NCBI RefSeq assembly: GCF_015352985.1 | Contig: NZ_JACYXF010000030.1 | Span: forward strand, 1-64,000 | DNA from: Noviherbaspirillum malthae | GTDB taxonomy: Bacteria > Pseudomonadota > Gammaproteobacteria > Burkholderiales > Burkholderiaceae_D | Reading direction: 5' to 3' | DNA length: 64,000 nucleotides | Notes under the pieces: generated by a model | The model's database searches: none | Told to the model about the DNA's origin: nothing | What the model saw: only the letters and a program-made list of their open reading frames with translations | Program-made: the position numbers and the translations under genes | Shown: positions 16,626 through 24,746 of the stretch, one piece after another | How positions within the stretch are numbered: position 1 is the stretch's first letter | Layout of the letters: the number at the start of each line of letters is the position of its first letter

Positions 16626-18203
16626 ATGTCCTCGCATGCCGACCTTCCCGATGATATCGCCGCGCTCAAGGCCATGATTGCCGAGCGCGATGCGGCCCTG
16701 GCTACACAGGACATCGTCGTTTGCGAGTTGCGTGAACAGCTCTCCACTCGCAAGGCCGAGATCGAACATCTGAAGCTGTGGATCGCCAAGCTGCAGCGTA
16801 TGCAGTTTGGCCGCAAATCCGAGAAGCTCGATCTCCAGATTGCGCAGCTGGAATTGCGCCTGGAAGACTTGCAGGCCGACGAAGGGCAGTCGGCCAGCGC
16901 CGCGCAACGTCAGGGACGGCCATTTCGTACACCGCCCCAGCGCAAGCCCTTGCCGCCGCACTTGCCGCGCGAGGAACAACTCCATATGCCAGAACAACAG
17001 GACTGTCCATCCTGTGGTGGCAAGCTGACCCAGCTAGGCGAGGATGTGTCCGAGCAGCTGGAGTACGTGCCGGCCAGCTTCCGGGTCATTCGTCATGTCC
17101 GTCCCAAGCTCGCCTGCTCGTGCTGTGATTGCATCGTACAGGCTCCTGCACCGAGCCGGCCAATCGAACGCGGTTTGCCAGGCCCAGGCTTGCTCGCTCA
17201 TGTGCTGGTCGCCAAGTTTAGTGATCACCTACCTCTCTATCGCCAGTCCGCCATCTATGCTCGTGAAGGCGTAGAACTCTCGCGCTCACTGCTGGCCGAT
17301 TGGGTCGGCGCATGCAGTGACCTGCTGGCTCCGCTGGTCGAAGCCATTGGCCGCCATGTGCGTGCGTCATCCAAGCTGCATGCCGACGACACGCCGCTGC
17401 CGGTACTGGCACCGGGCCTGGGCAAGACGAAGACGGCACGGCTGTGGACCTATGTGCGGGATGACCGGCCCAGTGGTTCACAGGATCCTCCAGCGGTATG
17501 GTTTGCCTACACGCCGGATCGCAAAGGTGCTCATCCTCAGCAGCACCTCAAGGACTGGAGCGGTGTGCTTCAGGCAGATGGGTTTGCCGGGTTCAATGCT
17601 CTTTACGAATCAGGTCAGATCAAGGAGGCAGCCTGTTGGGCGCACGCCAGGCGCAAGTTCTACGAGTTGGAGCAGGCAAGGCCATCGCCGATTACTGGCG
17701 AGGCGCTGCGGCGCATTGGCGCGCTATACGCAATCGAGGAAACGATTCGCGGCAAGCATCCCGAAGAACGGCTACAAGTACGGCGGGCCGAGGCCAAGCC
17801 ATTGCTTGAAGCAATGGAGGTATGGCTGCGCGAGACTGTGTCGACGCTGTCAAGGAAATCAGATACTACGGCGGCGATTCAATATGCGCTCAACCGCTGG
17901 GTTGCACTGACGCGCTATTGCGACGATGGAATCATTGAGATGGATAACTCGGCGGCCGAGCGATCGCTGCGCGGAGTGGCCCTGGGTCGCAAGAACTACA
18001 TGTTCGCCGGCGCCGACTCTGGAGGTGAGCGTGCTGCCGCGATGTACTCGCTCATTGGCACGGCGAAATTGAATGGTGTGGAACCGGAAGCCTATCTGCG
18101 CCATGTCCTGGCTCACGTTGCCGACCATCGGATCAACCGCATTGATGACCTGTTGCCTTGGAACGTTGCTGGCAAACTCCCGTCCTTCACCGCAAACGCA
18201 TAA
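16626..18203 (+). CDS. tnpC: IS66 TnpC transposase, full length
   Basis: 525 residues. An N-terminal coiled coil (LKAMIAERDAALATQD to KAEIEHLKLWIAKLQRMQFG) ends in RKSEKL. A Cys finger follows (DCPSCGGKLTQLGEDVSEQL), then the DDE core with LHADDTPLPVLAPGLGKTKT, LQADGFAGFNALYESG, CWAHARRKFYELEQA and IEMDNSAAERSLRGVALGRK. The C-terminus HRINRIDDLLPWNV is typical. It is intact, and the element ends 42 bp later. Confidence 0.92.
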   Translation: MSSHADLPDDIAALKAMIAERDAALATQDIVVCELREQLSTRKAEIEHLKLWIAKLQRMQFGRKSEKLDLQIAQLELRLEDLQADEGQSASAAQRQGRPFRTPPQRKPLPPHLPREEQLHMPEQQDCPSCGGKLTQLGEDVSEQLEYVPASFRVIRHVRPKLACSCCDCIVQAPAPSRPIERGLPGPGLLAHVLVAKFSDHLPLYRQSAIYAREGVELSRSLLADWVGACSDLLAPLVEAIGRHVRASSKLHADDTPLPVLAPGLGKTKTARLWTYVRDDRPSGSQDPPAVWFAYTPDRKGAHPQQHLKDWSGVLQADGFAGFNALYESGQIKEAACWAHARRKFYELEQARPSPITGEALRRIGALYAIEETIRGKHPEERLQVRRAEAKPLLEAMEVWLRETVSTLSRKSDTTAAIQYALNRWVALTRYCDDGIIEMDNSAAERSLRGVALGRKNYMFAGADSGGERAAAMYSLIGTAKLNGVEPEAYLRHVLAHVADHRINRIDDLLPWNVAGKLPSFTANA

Positions 18204-18245
18204 CCCCAACGTCGCCGTCAACCACGGCTCTCAGCCGACGCTTAC

Positions 18246-18483
18246 GCATTACACGACTTGCGCCTGCGAGATTGGCACCAGGTCACGCGCCACTTTAGAG
18301 ATGGCCACACCGAGCAATGGTGGGCCGCTGAATTGGAATTCATGGGCTACGGTCCCTTCCACGCGGAACGAGCCATATGCGCCACCACTGACAGGCGGAC
18401 ACGGCCAGCCTTGTCGACGTGGTACTTGACGACCAATCTGCCGTCCTATGTGGCTGACTTGGCCGAGGTGGTACGCCTGACCC
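18246..18483 (+). pseudogene. IS701-type transposase, middle fragment
   Basis: Open frame reading ALHDLRLRDWHQVTRHFRDG, then YGPFHAERAICATTDRRTRP and LSTWYLTTNLPS, as in IS701-family DDE transposases (the TTNLP motif precedes the region of the third catalytic residue). The 5' part has been replaced by the IS66 end at 18245. The frame breaks at 18484, where an IS3-family element begins. Confidence 0.7.
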
Positions 18484-18507
18484 TGCCTCGTTTCCACGTA
18501 CAGCAAG

Positions 18508-19371
18508 TCATGCAGCCATAAGCGTTTCCTCAGCCTGAACCGGAGTGCGATATCCGGTAGAGGAATGAATCCGCTGACGATTGTAATACCCTTCGATCCA
18601 GTCCACGATATCCAGCCGTGCCTGGGCTCGCGTTTTGTAATGGGTCTGGTAGATGCATTCAACCTTGAGGGTCTTGAAGAAGCTCTCCATCGGCGCATTA
18701 TCCCAAGCGTTGGCGCGGCGGCTCATGGAGACTGTCAAGCCCCAGGAGGCAGCCAGCTTCCGGTAAGCCCAACTGGCATATTGACTGCCCTGATCGGAAT
18801 GTAGAATCAGTCCAGGGGGCGGCTTGCGCTGCCAGCAGGCGCTACGCAGTGCCTGACACACCAAGTCGGCATTGATCCGCTCACTCATTGACCAACCGAC
18901 GATCCGGCGGCTTGCCAGGTCCAGAATCGCTGCCAGGTACAACCAACCTTCGCCCGTGGCAATGAACGTAATGTCGCTGACCCAAGCCTGATTGGCAGAC
19001 CAGCCGTCGAAGCGCCGCTCCAGCAGGTTCGGTGCCACTGGCAGACGGTGATCGGAATCGGTGGTCACCCGGTAGGGCCGCTTATAGACTGGACGCAGCC
19101 CCTGCCGCTGCAAGCTGCGCCGCACCCGCTCACCGCCAATGCGCTTACCTTGTGCGCGTAACTGGGCCACGATCCTGGGACGGCCGTAGCTGCGGCGGCT
19201 TGTTTGGTGAATCGCTGCTACTTCGGCATCGAGCGCGGCATTGGCCTGCGCTCTTGGACTGGGTGGCCGGTTTCTCCACTGGCAATAGCCGCTGCGCGAC
19301 ACCCCAAGAACCCGGCACAGCCGGCTGATACTGTACCCGTCGCGGTGGGCGTCAATCCAGGCGTACTTCAC
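18508..19371 (-). CDS. IS3-family OrfB transposase
   Basis: 287 residues starting MKYAWIDAHRDGYSISRLCR. It contains HTH_21 (RRSYGRPRIVAQLRAQGKRI), WVSDITFIATGEGWLYLAAI, LHSDQGSQYAS and SRRANAWDNAPMESFFKTLK, so all three acidic residues are present. In the intron-free element it would be joined to OrfA by frameshifting at the KATAYFAK end. It can only be made as a fusion if the group II intron is spliced out. Confidence 0.9.
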   Translation of the reverse strand: MKYAWIDAHRDGYSISRLCRVLGVSRSGYCQWRNRPPSPRAQANAALDAEVAAIHQTSRRSYGRPRIVAQLRAQGKRIGGERVRRSLQRQGLRPVYKRPYRVTTDSDHRLPVAPNLLERRFDGWSANQAWVSDITFIATGEGWLYLAAILDLASRRIVGWSMSERINADLVCQALRSACWQRKPPPGLILHSDQGSQYASWAYRKLAASWGLTVSMSRRANAWDNAPMESFFKTLKVECIYQTHYKTRAQARLDIVDWIEGYYNRQRIHSSTGYRTPVQAEETLMAA

Positions 19372-19427
19372 CGCGACCCCTTCGCGAGGTGAGTAGACCT
19401 GGGGAATTTCGCCCCAAGCCTCTCCCA

Positions 19428-19461
19428 GAACCGTACGTGAGACTCTCGCCTCATACGGCTC
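19428..19461 (-). ncRNA. Group II intron domain V
   Basis: On the minus strand the 34-nt segment begins GAGCCGTATGAGGCGAGAGT and closes with CACGTACGGTTC. The 5' GAGCCGTA pairs with the 3' TACGGTTC, and the internal GCGAGAGTC part is the typical tip of bacterial domain V, the catalytic helix of group II ribozymes. It overlaps the last codons of the reverse transcriptase gene. Confidence 0.85.
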
Positions 19462-20740
19462 CCGTTACCCAATCGTCCCCAACGAGTCGCCAGTGGAAGA
19501 ACCTCCATGGATCAACTTTCTTCATCTTACGCAGCCACTCCACACTACGTTGCTTGCGCCTCGCAAGCGTTTTGTATTTGCGCCGAGACCAATGCTTTAG
19601 CTTGCCATCGATATAACGAAACAAGCCGTGCATCGCCACCTGATAGAAGGCCCCATAGTAGTTCCACCACCCCCGGATCGTCGGGTTACATTGCTCAGCA
19701 AGTTCAGCCAGCGTCGTCGTGGTACGGCGTGCCCACTGCCACTCTCGCACCCTCGCTCGCATTCGCTTGAGCGCTGCACTACTCACCGCCGGCAGGAAAC
19801 TGGTAAATCGCCGGTTGTGCTTGCTCTGCGCCCCTCTGGGCCGAAACGTAAAACCCAGGAACGTAAACTGCACGTTCGGATGCTTGCCAGTACGATTACT
19901 GTCTTTGCAATACACAATCTTCGATTTCTCTGGATGCATCGTCAATCCGCAGGCTTCCAACCGTGCTGCGATTGCTCGCATAAGCAATTTCGCCTGCGCC
20001 TCGCTACGGCAGTGAACCACCGCATCGTCGGCATAGCGCGCAAATGGGCACCCGGGATACTTCCGCTTCATCCAAAGGTCAAATGCATAGTGCATGAACA
20101 GGTTCATCAAGATAGGACTGACTACTCCGCCCTGTGGTGTACCCCGCATACGAGGCAATTGTGCCCCCTCTACAGTCTCAAACGGAGCGGTTAGCCACCG
20201 TTCGATGTACAACAGGATCCAGCTCTCCTTGATGTGACCTCGTACTGCCTTCATCAGCAAGGCATGATCGATCTGATCAAACGCCGCCTTGATGTCAAAC
20301 TCAACGACCCAGTCATATTGCCAGCAACGCTTGCGCGTTATCGCAATCGCCTGTTTCGCCGACTTACCCGGCCGGTATCCATAAGAATCGTCATGGAACA
20401 CCGGATCGAGTATCGGTTCGATCATTTGTTTTACCACCGTCTGGGCTATTCGATCAGACACCGTAGGGATACCCAGCTTTCTTGTGCCACCACTAGCCTT
20501 CGGGATCTCTACCTGCTTCACCGCCGGCGGGAAGTACGACCCCGACGACATACGGTTCCACAATTTGTAAAGATTGCCCGATAGATTCTGCTCGAACATG
20601 GCGATGGTTTCATCATCCACGCCGGCAGCGCCGCGGTTAGCCTTGACCAGCTGGTACGCCTCCCACACGTCTCGCTTTGCAATGTTGTACGATTTCGCTG
20701 AATCCATGCCACTCATCCCAGCCAAGCCAGTTGGCGACAT
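19451..20740 (-). CDS. ltrA: Group II intron reverse transcriptase/maturase
   Basis: 429 residues (or about 417 from the internal Met at 20704). RT motifs include IPTVSDRIAQTVVKQMIEPI, DDSYGYRPGKSAKQAI, VVEFDIKAAFDQIDHALLMK, GTPQGGVVSPILMNLFMHYA and the catalytic FARYADDAVVHC. The C-terminal maturase (X) domain contains NPTIRGWWNYYGAF. No HNH endonuclease domain follows, so mobility would rely on nicked or single-stranded target DNA. The YADD centre is intact. Confidence 0.92.
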   Translation of the reverse strand: MSPTGLAGMSGMDSAKSYNIAKRDVWEAYQLVKANRGAAGVDDETIAMFEQNLSGNLYKLWNRMSSGSYFPPAVKQVEIPKASGGTRKLGIPTVSDRIAQTVVKQMIEPILDPVFHDDSYGYRPGKSAKQAIAITRKRCWQYDWVVEFDIKAAFDQIDHALLMKAVRGHIKESWILLYIERWLTAPFETVEGAQLPRMRGTPQGGVVSPILMNLFMHYAFDLWMKRKYPGCPFARYADDAVVHCRSEAQAKLLMRAIAARLEACGLTMHPEKSKIVYCKDSNRTGKHPNVQFTFLGFTFRPRGAQSKHNRRFTSFLPAVSSAALKRMRARVREWQWARRTTTTLAELAEQCNPTIRGWWNYYGAFYQVAMHGLFRYIDGKLKHWSRRKYKTLARRKQRSVEWLRKMKKVDPWRFFHWRLVGDDWVTGAV

Positions 20741-21241
20741 GTCTTCAGCCGGATAACGCTGCCCCTTCGCTCCACCCTCATTACAAGGGCTTCGTCACTA
20801 CTACGGGCAGCTCCGCCCCTTTCCCCGGCATCGGTATTCTTCCTTATGGTGTCTGCCATTTGTCATTTCCCTTTGCATCCGAGGTAAGGTTCTCACGTTC
20901 CATACCAAAGCCTGTATTGAGCTCTTGCCGCCTTTACACCGACTGCCACCGGGCCCGTAAGCAGGTCTCGTCCCGATTCATCCCGCAAAGCGTACTAATC
21001 TGCGGTTTTGACAGTACTTTGTAGCACTAACGATGCGTCATCGGTCGGTTCGCTTTCGCTCAACTTCTCAATACTTACCTGCCATCCTGTCCGGATGACG
21101 TTTCCACGGTCGCTCACCACCACGTCTTTTGATCGCAGCAGCACCGGGTGGTTTGAAGCCTGCCCCTGCAGGCCGACTCCGGGAGGCCTACTCCCATCTT
21201 CAGTACAGCACCGCAAGCTCACGCTTGCGTTCGTGACACAC

Positions 21242-21536
21242 AATACGCCGTTGCCTTTCGGAGAATTTCAATATCAAGTTTGGCACTGGCCAGCTCCTTG
21301 CGCAGCCGGCTGTTCTCCGCCTCGAGTTCGCTCACTGGACGCCTGAGTGAGGTGGCTGTATCTGCCTGAACAGGCGGCTGTCCTTTGCGGTGCCTGCGGA
21401 CCCAGTTACCCAGCGTTGCCACCGGTACGCCAAGTCGACGGGCAGCTTCATGCTGGCCGACAGACTCGGCCAGGCGTGCCGCTTCGGTCTTGAATTCTTC
21501 TGTGTACTGTCGTTTCGGTACTGACTTCTCTTCCAT
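21242..21536 (-). pseudogene. IS3-family OrfA, interrupted by the group II intron
   Basis: Reads MEEKSVPKRQYTEEFKTEAA, then an HTH (QHEAARRLGVPVATLGNWVR) and a zipper helix (SELEAENSRLRKELASAKLD), ending at ILRKATAY. The next residues CVSRTQA come from the intron 5' end. After splicing the frame would continue into the usual FAKxSR end. The gene may therefore still be functional at RNA level. Confidence 0.85.
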
Positions 21537-21595
21537 CGCATCCTCCGTACAAACAAGAAATTATCAAATTTCCTGCTGTATGTGAAATCGAGGCA

Positions 21596-22003
21596 CGGTC
21601 AGCCTGTATGGATTGCGTCATTGGATTGAGCAGAGTTACCGCCAAATGAAGAATGAGTTGGGCTGGGCTGACTTCATGGTGCGTAGTGACTGTGCCATCC
21701 GCCGCCACTGGACACTAGTGTGTTGTGCATTTGCGTTTTGCTGGTGGCACGAGGCACGCGAAGTGCATCTGCACGAAGTGGTCGAGTCGACGCGTCAGCG
21801 AAAAAAAAATCCGACGATCAAGTGGGCAGATGCGATGTCGCTGGCCGCGCCTGCTGCGCGCGGTAAGAGCGTGGCTGACACCGGTGCTCTGGCTGGAGCG
21901 CTTGTGGCCGACCTGCTTCGTCAAGCCCCCGCCGGTCGAGCTCGACGGTCTACACGAATTCCTGCTGGCCGGGTGCGGCATTAACCTCTATCTCCGCCTT
22001 TAA
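21596..22003 (+). pseudogene. IS701-type transposase, C-terminal fragment with a frameshift
   Basis: Starts in frame as VSLYGLRHWIEQSYRQMKNE and continues LGWADFMVRSDCAIRRHWTL, the C-terminal part of IS701 transposases. After the A9 run at about 21802-21810 the meaningful frame changes: WPRLLRAVRAWLTPVLWLER and ELDGLHEFLLAGCG to the stop at 22003 are in the other frame. Either an indel in the homopolymer inactivated it or the run is a sequencing artefact. It does not join exactly to the fragment at 18246-18483. Confidence 0.7.
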
Positions 22004-22065
22004 CAAACTACCGGTAGGTTGAATTTTCTCTCAACCTGGACTGGAATTAGCCGGTCATGTCCAAA

Positions 22066-23730
22066 TTACATATTTGGATAATTTGGTCCGCCGCCTTCGG
22101 GCGTGACCCAGACGATATTCTGCGTCGGATCCTTGATGTCGCAAGTCTTGCAGTGCACGCAGTTCTGCGCATTGATCTGCAAGCGGTCCTGACCGGCATC
22201 GTTCTGCACATACTCGTACACGCCCGCCGGGCAGTAGCGCTGTTCCGGCCCCGCATACTGCGCCAGGTTGATGTTGACCGGCACGCTCGCATCTTTCAAC
22301 GTCAGGTGCACCGGCTGCTCTTCCGCGTGGTTGGTGTTCGAGATGAACACCGAGGACAGGCGGTCGAAGGTCAGCTTGCCGTCGGGCTTCGGATAGACGA
22401 TCGGCTTGAAGTCCGATTCCGGGCGCAGGCATTCGTGGTCGGCGTGCTTGTGACGCAGCGTCCACGGCGCCTTGCCGCGGAACAGCACCTGGTCGATGCC
22501 CACCATCAGCGTACCCTTGTACAGGCCCTGCGTCATGAACGGCTTGAAGTTGCGGCCCTTGTACAGTTCTTCATGCAGCCAGGAGGTCTTGAAGGCTTCC
22601 GGATAGGCGGTCAGTTCATCCTGCGCGCGTCCGGCGCCCAGTGCCTCGAATGCGGCTTCGGCCGCCATCATGCCGGTCTTCATCGCCGCATGGCTGCCCT
22701 TGATGCGCGACGCATTCAGGAAGCCTGCATCGCACCCGATCAGCACCCCGCCCGGGAAGGTCAGCTTCGGCAGCGATTGCAGGCCGCCGGCCGTCAGCGC
22801 CCGCGCGCCGTAGGAAATGCGCTTGCCGCCTTCGAAGTACTTGCGGATCTCCGGGTGCGTCTTGTAGCGCTGGAACTCCTCGTACGGCGACAGGTAGGGG
22901 TTCTGATAGGCGAGACCCACCACGTAGCCGACCGCGACCTGGTTGTTTTCCAGGTGGTACAGGAAGGAGCCGCCATAGGTGTCGGCATCGAGCGGCCAGC
23001 CGGCGGTATGGATCACCAGACCCGGCTTGTGCATCTTGGGGTCGATTTCCCACAGCTCCTTGATGCCGATGGCATAGGTCTGCGGGTCGGCGTCCTTGTT
23101 GAGGTGATACTTGGTCATGAGCTGCTTGCCGAGATGGCCGCGCGAGCCTTCGGCAAAGAAGGTGTATTTCGCGTGCAGTTCCATGCCGAGCTGGAAGGCA
23201 TCGGTCGGATTGCCTTCGCGGTCCACGCCCATGTTGCCGGTGGCCACGCCCTTGACCGAACCGTCATCGTTGTACAGCACCTCGGCGGCCGGGAAGCCGG
23301 GGAAGATTTCCACGCCGAGCGATTCGGCCTGCTGGCCGAGCCAGCGCACCACGTTGGCCAGCGAGATCACATAGTTGCCGTGGTTCTGGAAGCAGGCGGG
23401 CAGGGCCCAGCCGGGCGTCTTGGTTGCTTTCTTCTCGGTCAGGAAGAGAAATTGGTCTTCGGTGACGGGCGTATTGAGCGGAGCGCCGAGTTCCTTCCAG
23501 TTGGGAAACAGCTCGTTCATGGCGATCGGGTCCATGACAGCGCCGGAGAGGATATGGGCACCGACTTCGGAGCCTTTTTCCAGCACGCAGACGGAGACCT
23601 CACGGCCCTGTTCGGCGGCCAGTTGCTTGAGTCGTATGGCTGCTGACAGGCCGGCCGGGCCGCCGCCGACGATGACTACGTCGTATTCCATCGCTTCGCG
23701 CGGACCGTATTGCTCAACAAGGGAGCTCAT
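22066..23730 (-). CDS. etfD: Electron transfer flavoprotein:ubiquinone oxidoreductase
   Basis: 554 residues, full length. N-terminal FAD motif VVIVGGGPAGLSAAIRLKQL, the ETF-QO middle region (FFAEGSRGHLGKQLMTKYHL, then IKELWEIDP), and at the C-terminus a [4Fe-4S] cluster with CPAGVYEY and NCVHCKTCDIKDP. It passes electrons from reduced ETF to ubiquinone at the inner membrane. It starts 2 bp after the etfA stop, so the order etfB-etfA-etfD is one operon. The high GC and regular codon use differ from the IS-rich surroundings and suggest a resident gene. The symbol varies in the literature (etfD or etfQO). Confidence 0.95.
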   Translation of the reverse strand: MSSLVEQYGPREAMEYDVVIVGGGPAGLSAAIRLKQLAAEQGREVSVCVLEKGSEVGAHILSGAVMDPIAMNELFPNWKELGAPLNTPVTEDQFLFLTEKKATKTPGWALPACFQNHGNYVISLANVVRWLGQQAESLGVEIFPGFPAAEVLYNDDGSVKGVATGNMGVDREGNPTDAFQLGMELHAKYTFFAEGSRGHLGKQLMTKYHLNKDADPQTYAIGIKELWEIDPKMHKPGLVIHTAGWPLDADTYGGSFLYHLENNQVAVGYVVGLAYQNPYLSPYEEFQRYKTHPEIRKYFEGGKRISYGARALTAGGLQSLPKLTFPGGVLIGCDAGFLNASRIKGSHAAMKTGMMAAEAAFEALGAGRAQDELTAYPEAFKTSWLHEELYKGRNFKPFMTQGLYKGTLMVGIDQVLFRGKAPWTLRHKHADHECLRPESDFKPIVYPKPDGKLTFDRLSSVFISNTNHAEEQPVHLTLKDASVPVNINLAQYAGPEQRYCPAGVYEYVQNDAGQDRLQINAQNCVHCKTCDIKDPTQNIVWVTPEGGGPNYPNM

Positions 23731-23732
23731 AC

Positions 23733-24662
23733 TTATCCGAGCTCGCTGGTCAGTTGCGGAACAACCTCAAACAGGTCGCCGACGATGCCATAATCGGCCA
23801 CCGAGAAGATCGGCGCTTCCGGATCCTTGTTGATCGCCACGATCGTCTTCGAATCCTTCATGCCGGCCAGGTGCTGGATCGCGCCCGAAATACCCACCGC
23901 GATGTACAGCTGCGGCGCCACGATCTTGCCGGTCTGGCCCACCTGCCAGTCGTTCGGCACGAAGCCGGCGTCAACCGCCGCGCGCGAAGCACCCATCGCT
24001 GCGCCCAGCTTGTCGGCCAGCGGCTCGAGGATCTTGAAGTTGTCGCCCGAGCCCATGCCGCGGCCGCCGGAGACGATCACCTTGGCAGCGGTCAGTTCGG
24101 GACGGTCGGACTTGGCCACTTCGCGCGAGACGAAGGCCGACTTGCCGGAATCGGCTACCGCGGTGATGGTCTCCACTGCGGCGCTGCCGCCTGTGGCAGC
24201 CGCATCAAAGCCGGTGCCGCGCACGGTGATCACCTTGACCGGATCGGCCGACTGCACGGTGGCGATCGCATTGCCGGCGTAGATCGGACGCTCGAAGGTG
24301 TCGGGCGAGACCACCCTGGTGATTTCCGAGACCTGGCTCACGTCCAGCTTGGCGGCCACGCGCGGCAGGATGTTCTTGCCGTAGGCGGTGGCCGGAGCGA
24401 GGATGTGCGAGTAGGAGGAGGCGATGGCCAGCGCCTGCTCGGCGACGTTCTCGGCCAGGCCGTCGGCGAAGTGCGGCGCATCGGCGACCAGCACCTTGGA
24501 GACGCCGGCGATTTTCGATGCGGCTTCGGCGGCAGCGCCGCAGTTGGCGCCGGCGACGAGGACATGGACGTCGCCGCCGCAGGCAGCCGCCGCGGTGACG
24601 GTATTGAGGGTGCTGCCCTTCAGGGAAGCGTTGTCGTGTTCAGCAATGACGAGTGCGGTCAT
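23733..24662 (-). CDS. etfA: Electron transfer flavoprotein, alpha subunit
   Basis: 309 residues. The N-terminal domain resembles that of EtfB. The C-terminal FAD-binding domain shows VSGGRGMGSGDNFKILEPLA, GASRAAVDAGFVPNDWQVGQ, then TGKIVAPQLYIAVGISGAIQ and NKDPEAPIFSVADYGIVGDL, the signature of EtfA/FixB. It forms a heterodimer with EtfB that takes electrons from acyl-CoA and related dehydrogenases. None of those dehydrogenases is in this window. Confidence 0.96.
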   Translation of the reverse strand: MTALVIAEHDNASLKGSTLNTVTAAAACGGDVHVLVAGANCGAAAEAASKIAGVSKVLVADAPHFADGLAENVAEQALAIASSYSHILAPATAYGKNILPRVAAKLDVSQVSEITRVVSPDTFERPIYAGNAIATVQSADPVKVITVRGTGFDAAATGGSAAVETITAVADSGKSAFVSREVAKSDRPELTAAKVIVSGGRGMGSGDNFKILEPLADKLGAAMGASRAAVDAGFVPNDWQVGQTGKIVAPQLYIAVGISGAIQHLAGMKDSKTIVAINKDPEAPIFSVADYGIVGDLFEVVPQLTSELG

Positions 24663-24709
24663 GATGGAATTCCGTATTTGAAAAGTGAGGTCCTGTTCGC
24701 ATTCAATGA

Positions 24710-24739
24710 CTCCCTTCTCCCGCCTGCGGGAGAAGGGAG
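24710..24739. repeat. Near-perfect hairpin between etfB and etfA
   Basis: Arms CTCCCTTCTCCCGC (24710-24723) and GCGGGAGAAGGGAG (24726-24739) around a 2-base loop form a very stable stem in the 84-bp gap between etfB and etfA. It may attenuate or stabilise the mRNA, or be a dispersed REP-like repeat of the genome. No second copy was noticed in this window. Confidence 0.7.
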
Positions 24740-24746
24740 CAGGTCA

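Larger units (their letters stand above)
13006..18245 (+). mobile_element. IS66-family element (second), complete but split by an IS150-like element
   Basis: Left end GTAAGCGGTC at 13006, right end GACGCTTAC finishing at 18245. Between them lie tnpA, tnpB and tnpC in the usual order, plus an IS150-like insertion at 13074-15843. Without the insertion the element is about 2.47 kb, the normal IS66 size. The flanking 8-mers (GTTCGTTC left, GCATTACA right) differ, so no target duplication is left: one side has been replaced, probably by deletion into the neighbouring IS701 gene. Confidence 0.82.
19390..21241 (-). mobile_element. Group II intron inserted in the IS3-family element B
   Basis: The 5' end on the minus strand reads GTGTGTC (21241-21235), fitting the GUGYG consensus, directly after the codons for ATAY of IS3 OrfA. 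A reverse transcriptase/maturase gene and a domain V follow. The 3' boundary, near 19389-19391 before CTCGCGAAGG, is estimated from where the OrfA end and OrfB resume. The intron is about 1.85 kb. The exact 3' splice site is uncertain by 1-2 bases. Confidence 0.85.
18484..21595 (-). mobile_element. IS3-family element B carrying a group II intron
   Basis: Inverted ends TGCCTCGTTTCCACGTACAG (from 18484) and, on the other strand, TGCCTCGATTTCACATACAG (to 21595). The two reading frames of the element are separated by an intron at about 19390-21241; without it the element is about 1260 bp, normal for IS3. Flanking trinucleotides CCC and CGG do not form a duplication. It lies between two parts of an IS701-type transposase gene. 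Confidence 0.85.

Noticed and set aside
13006..18245. Target duplication of the second IS66 element
   Set aside because: The 8-mers on both sides (GTTCGTTC and GCATTACA) differ, so an original duplication cannot be claimed.
22057..23646. Long plus-strand open frame of 529 codons opposite etfD
   Set aside because: It is the antisense shadow of a GC-rich gene: rich in Arg/His/Val without domain motifs, while the minus strand gives a full-length ETF-QO.
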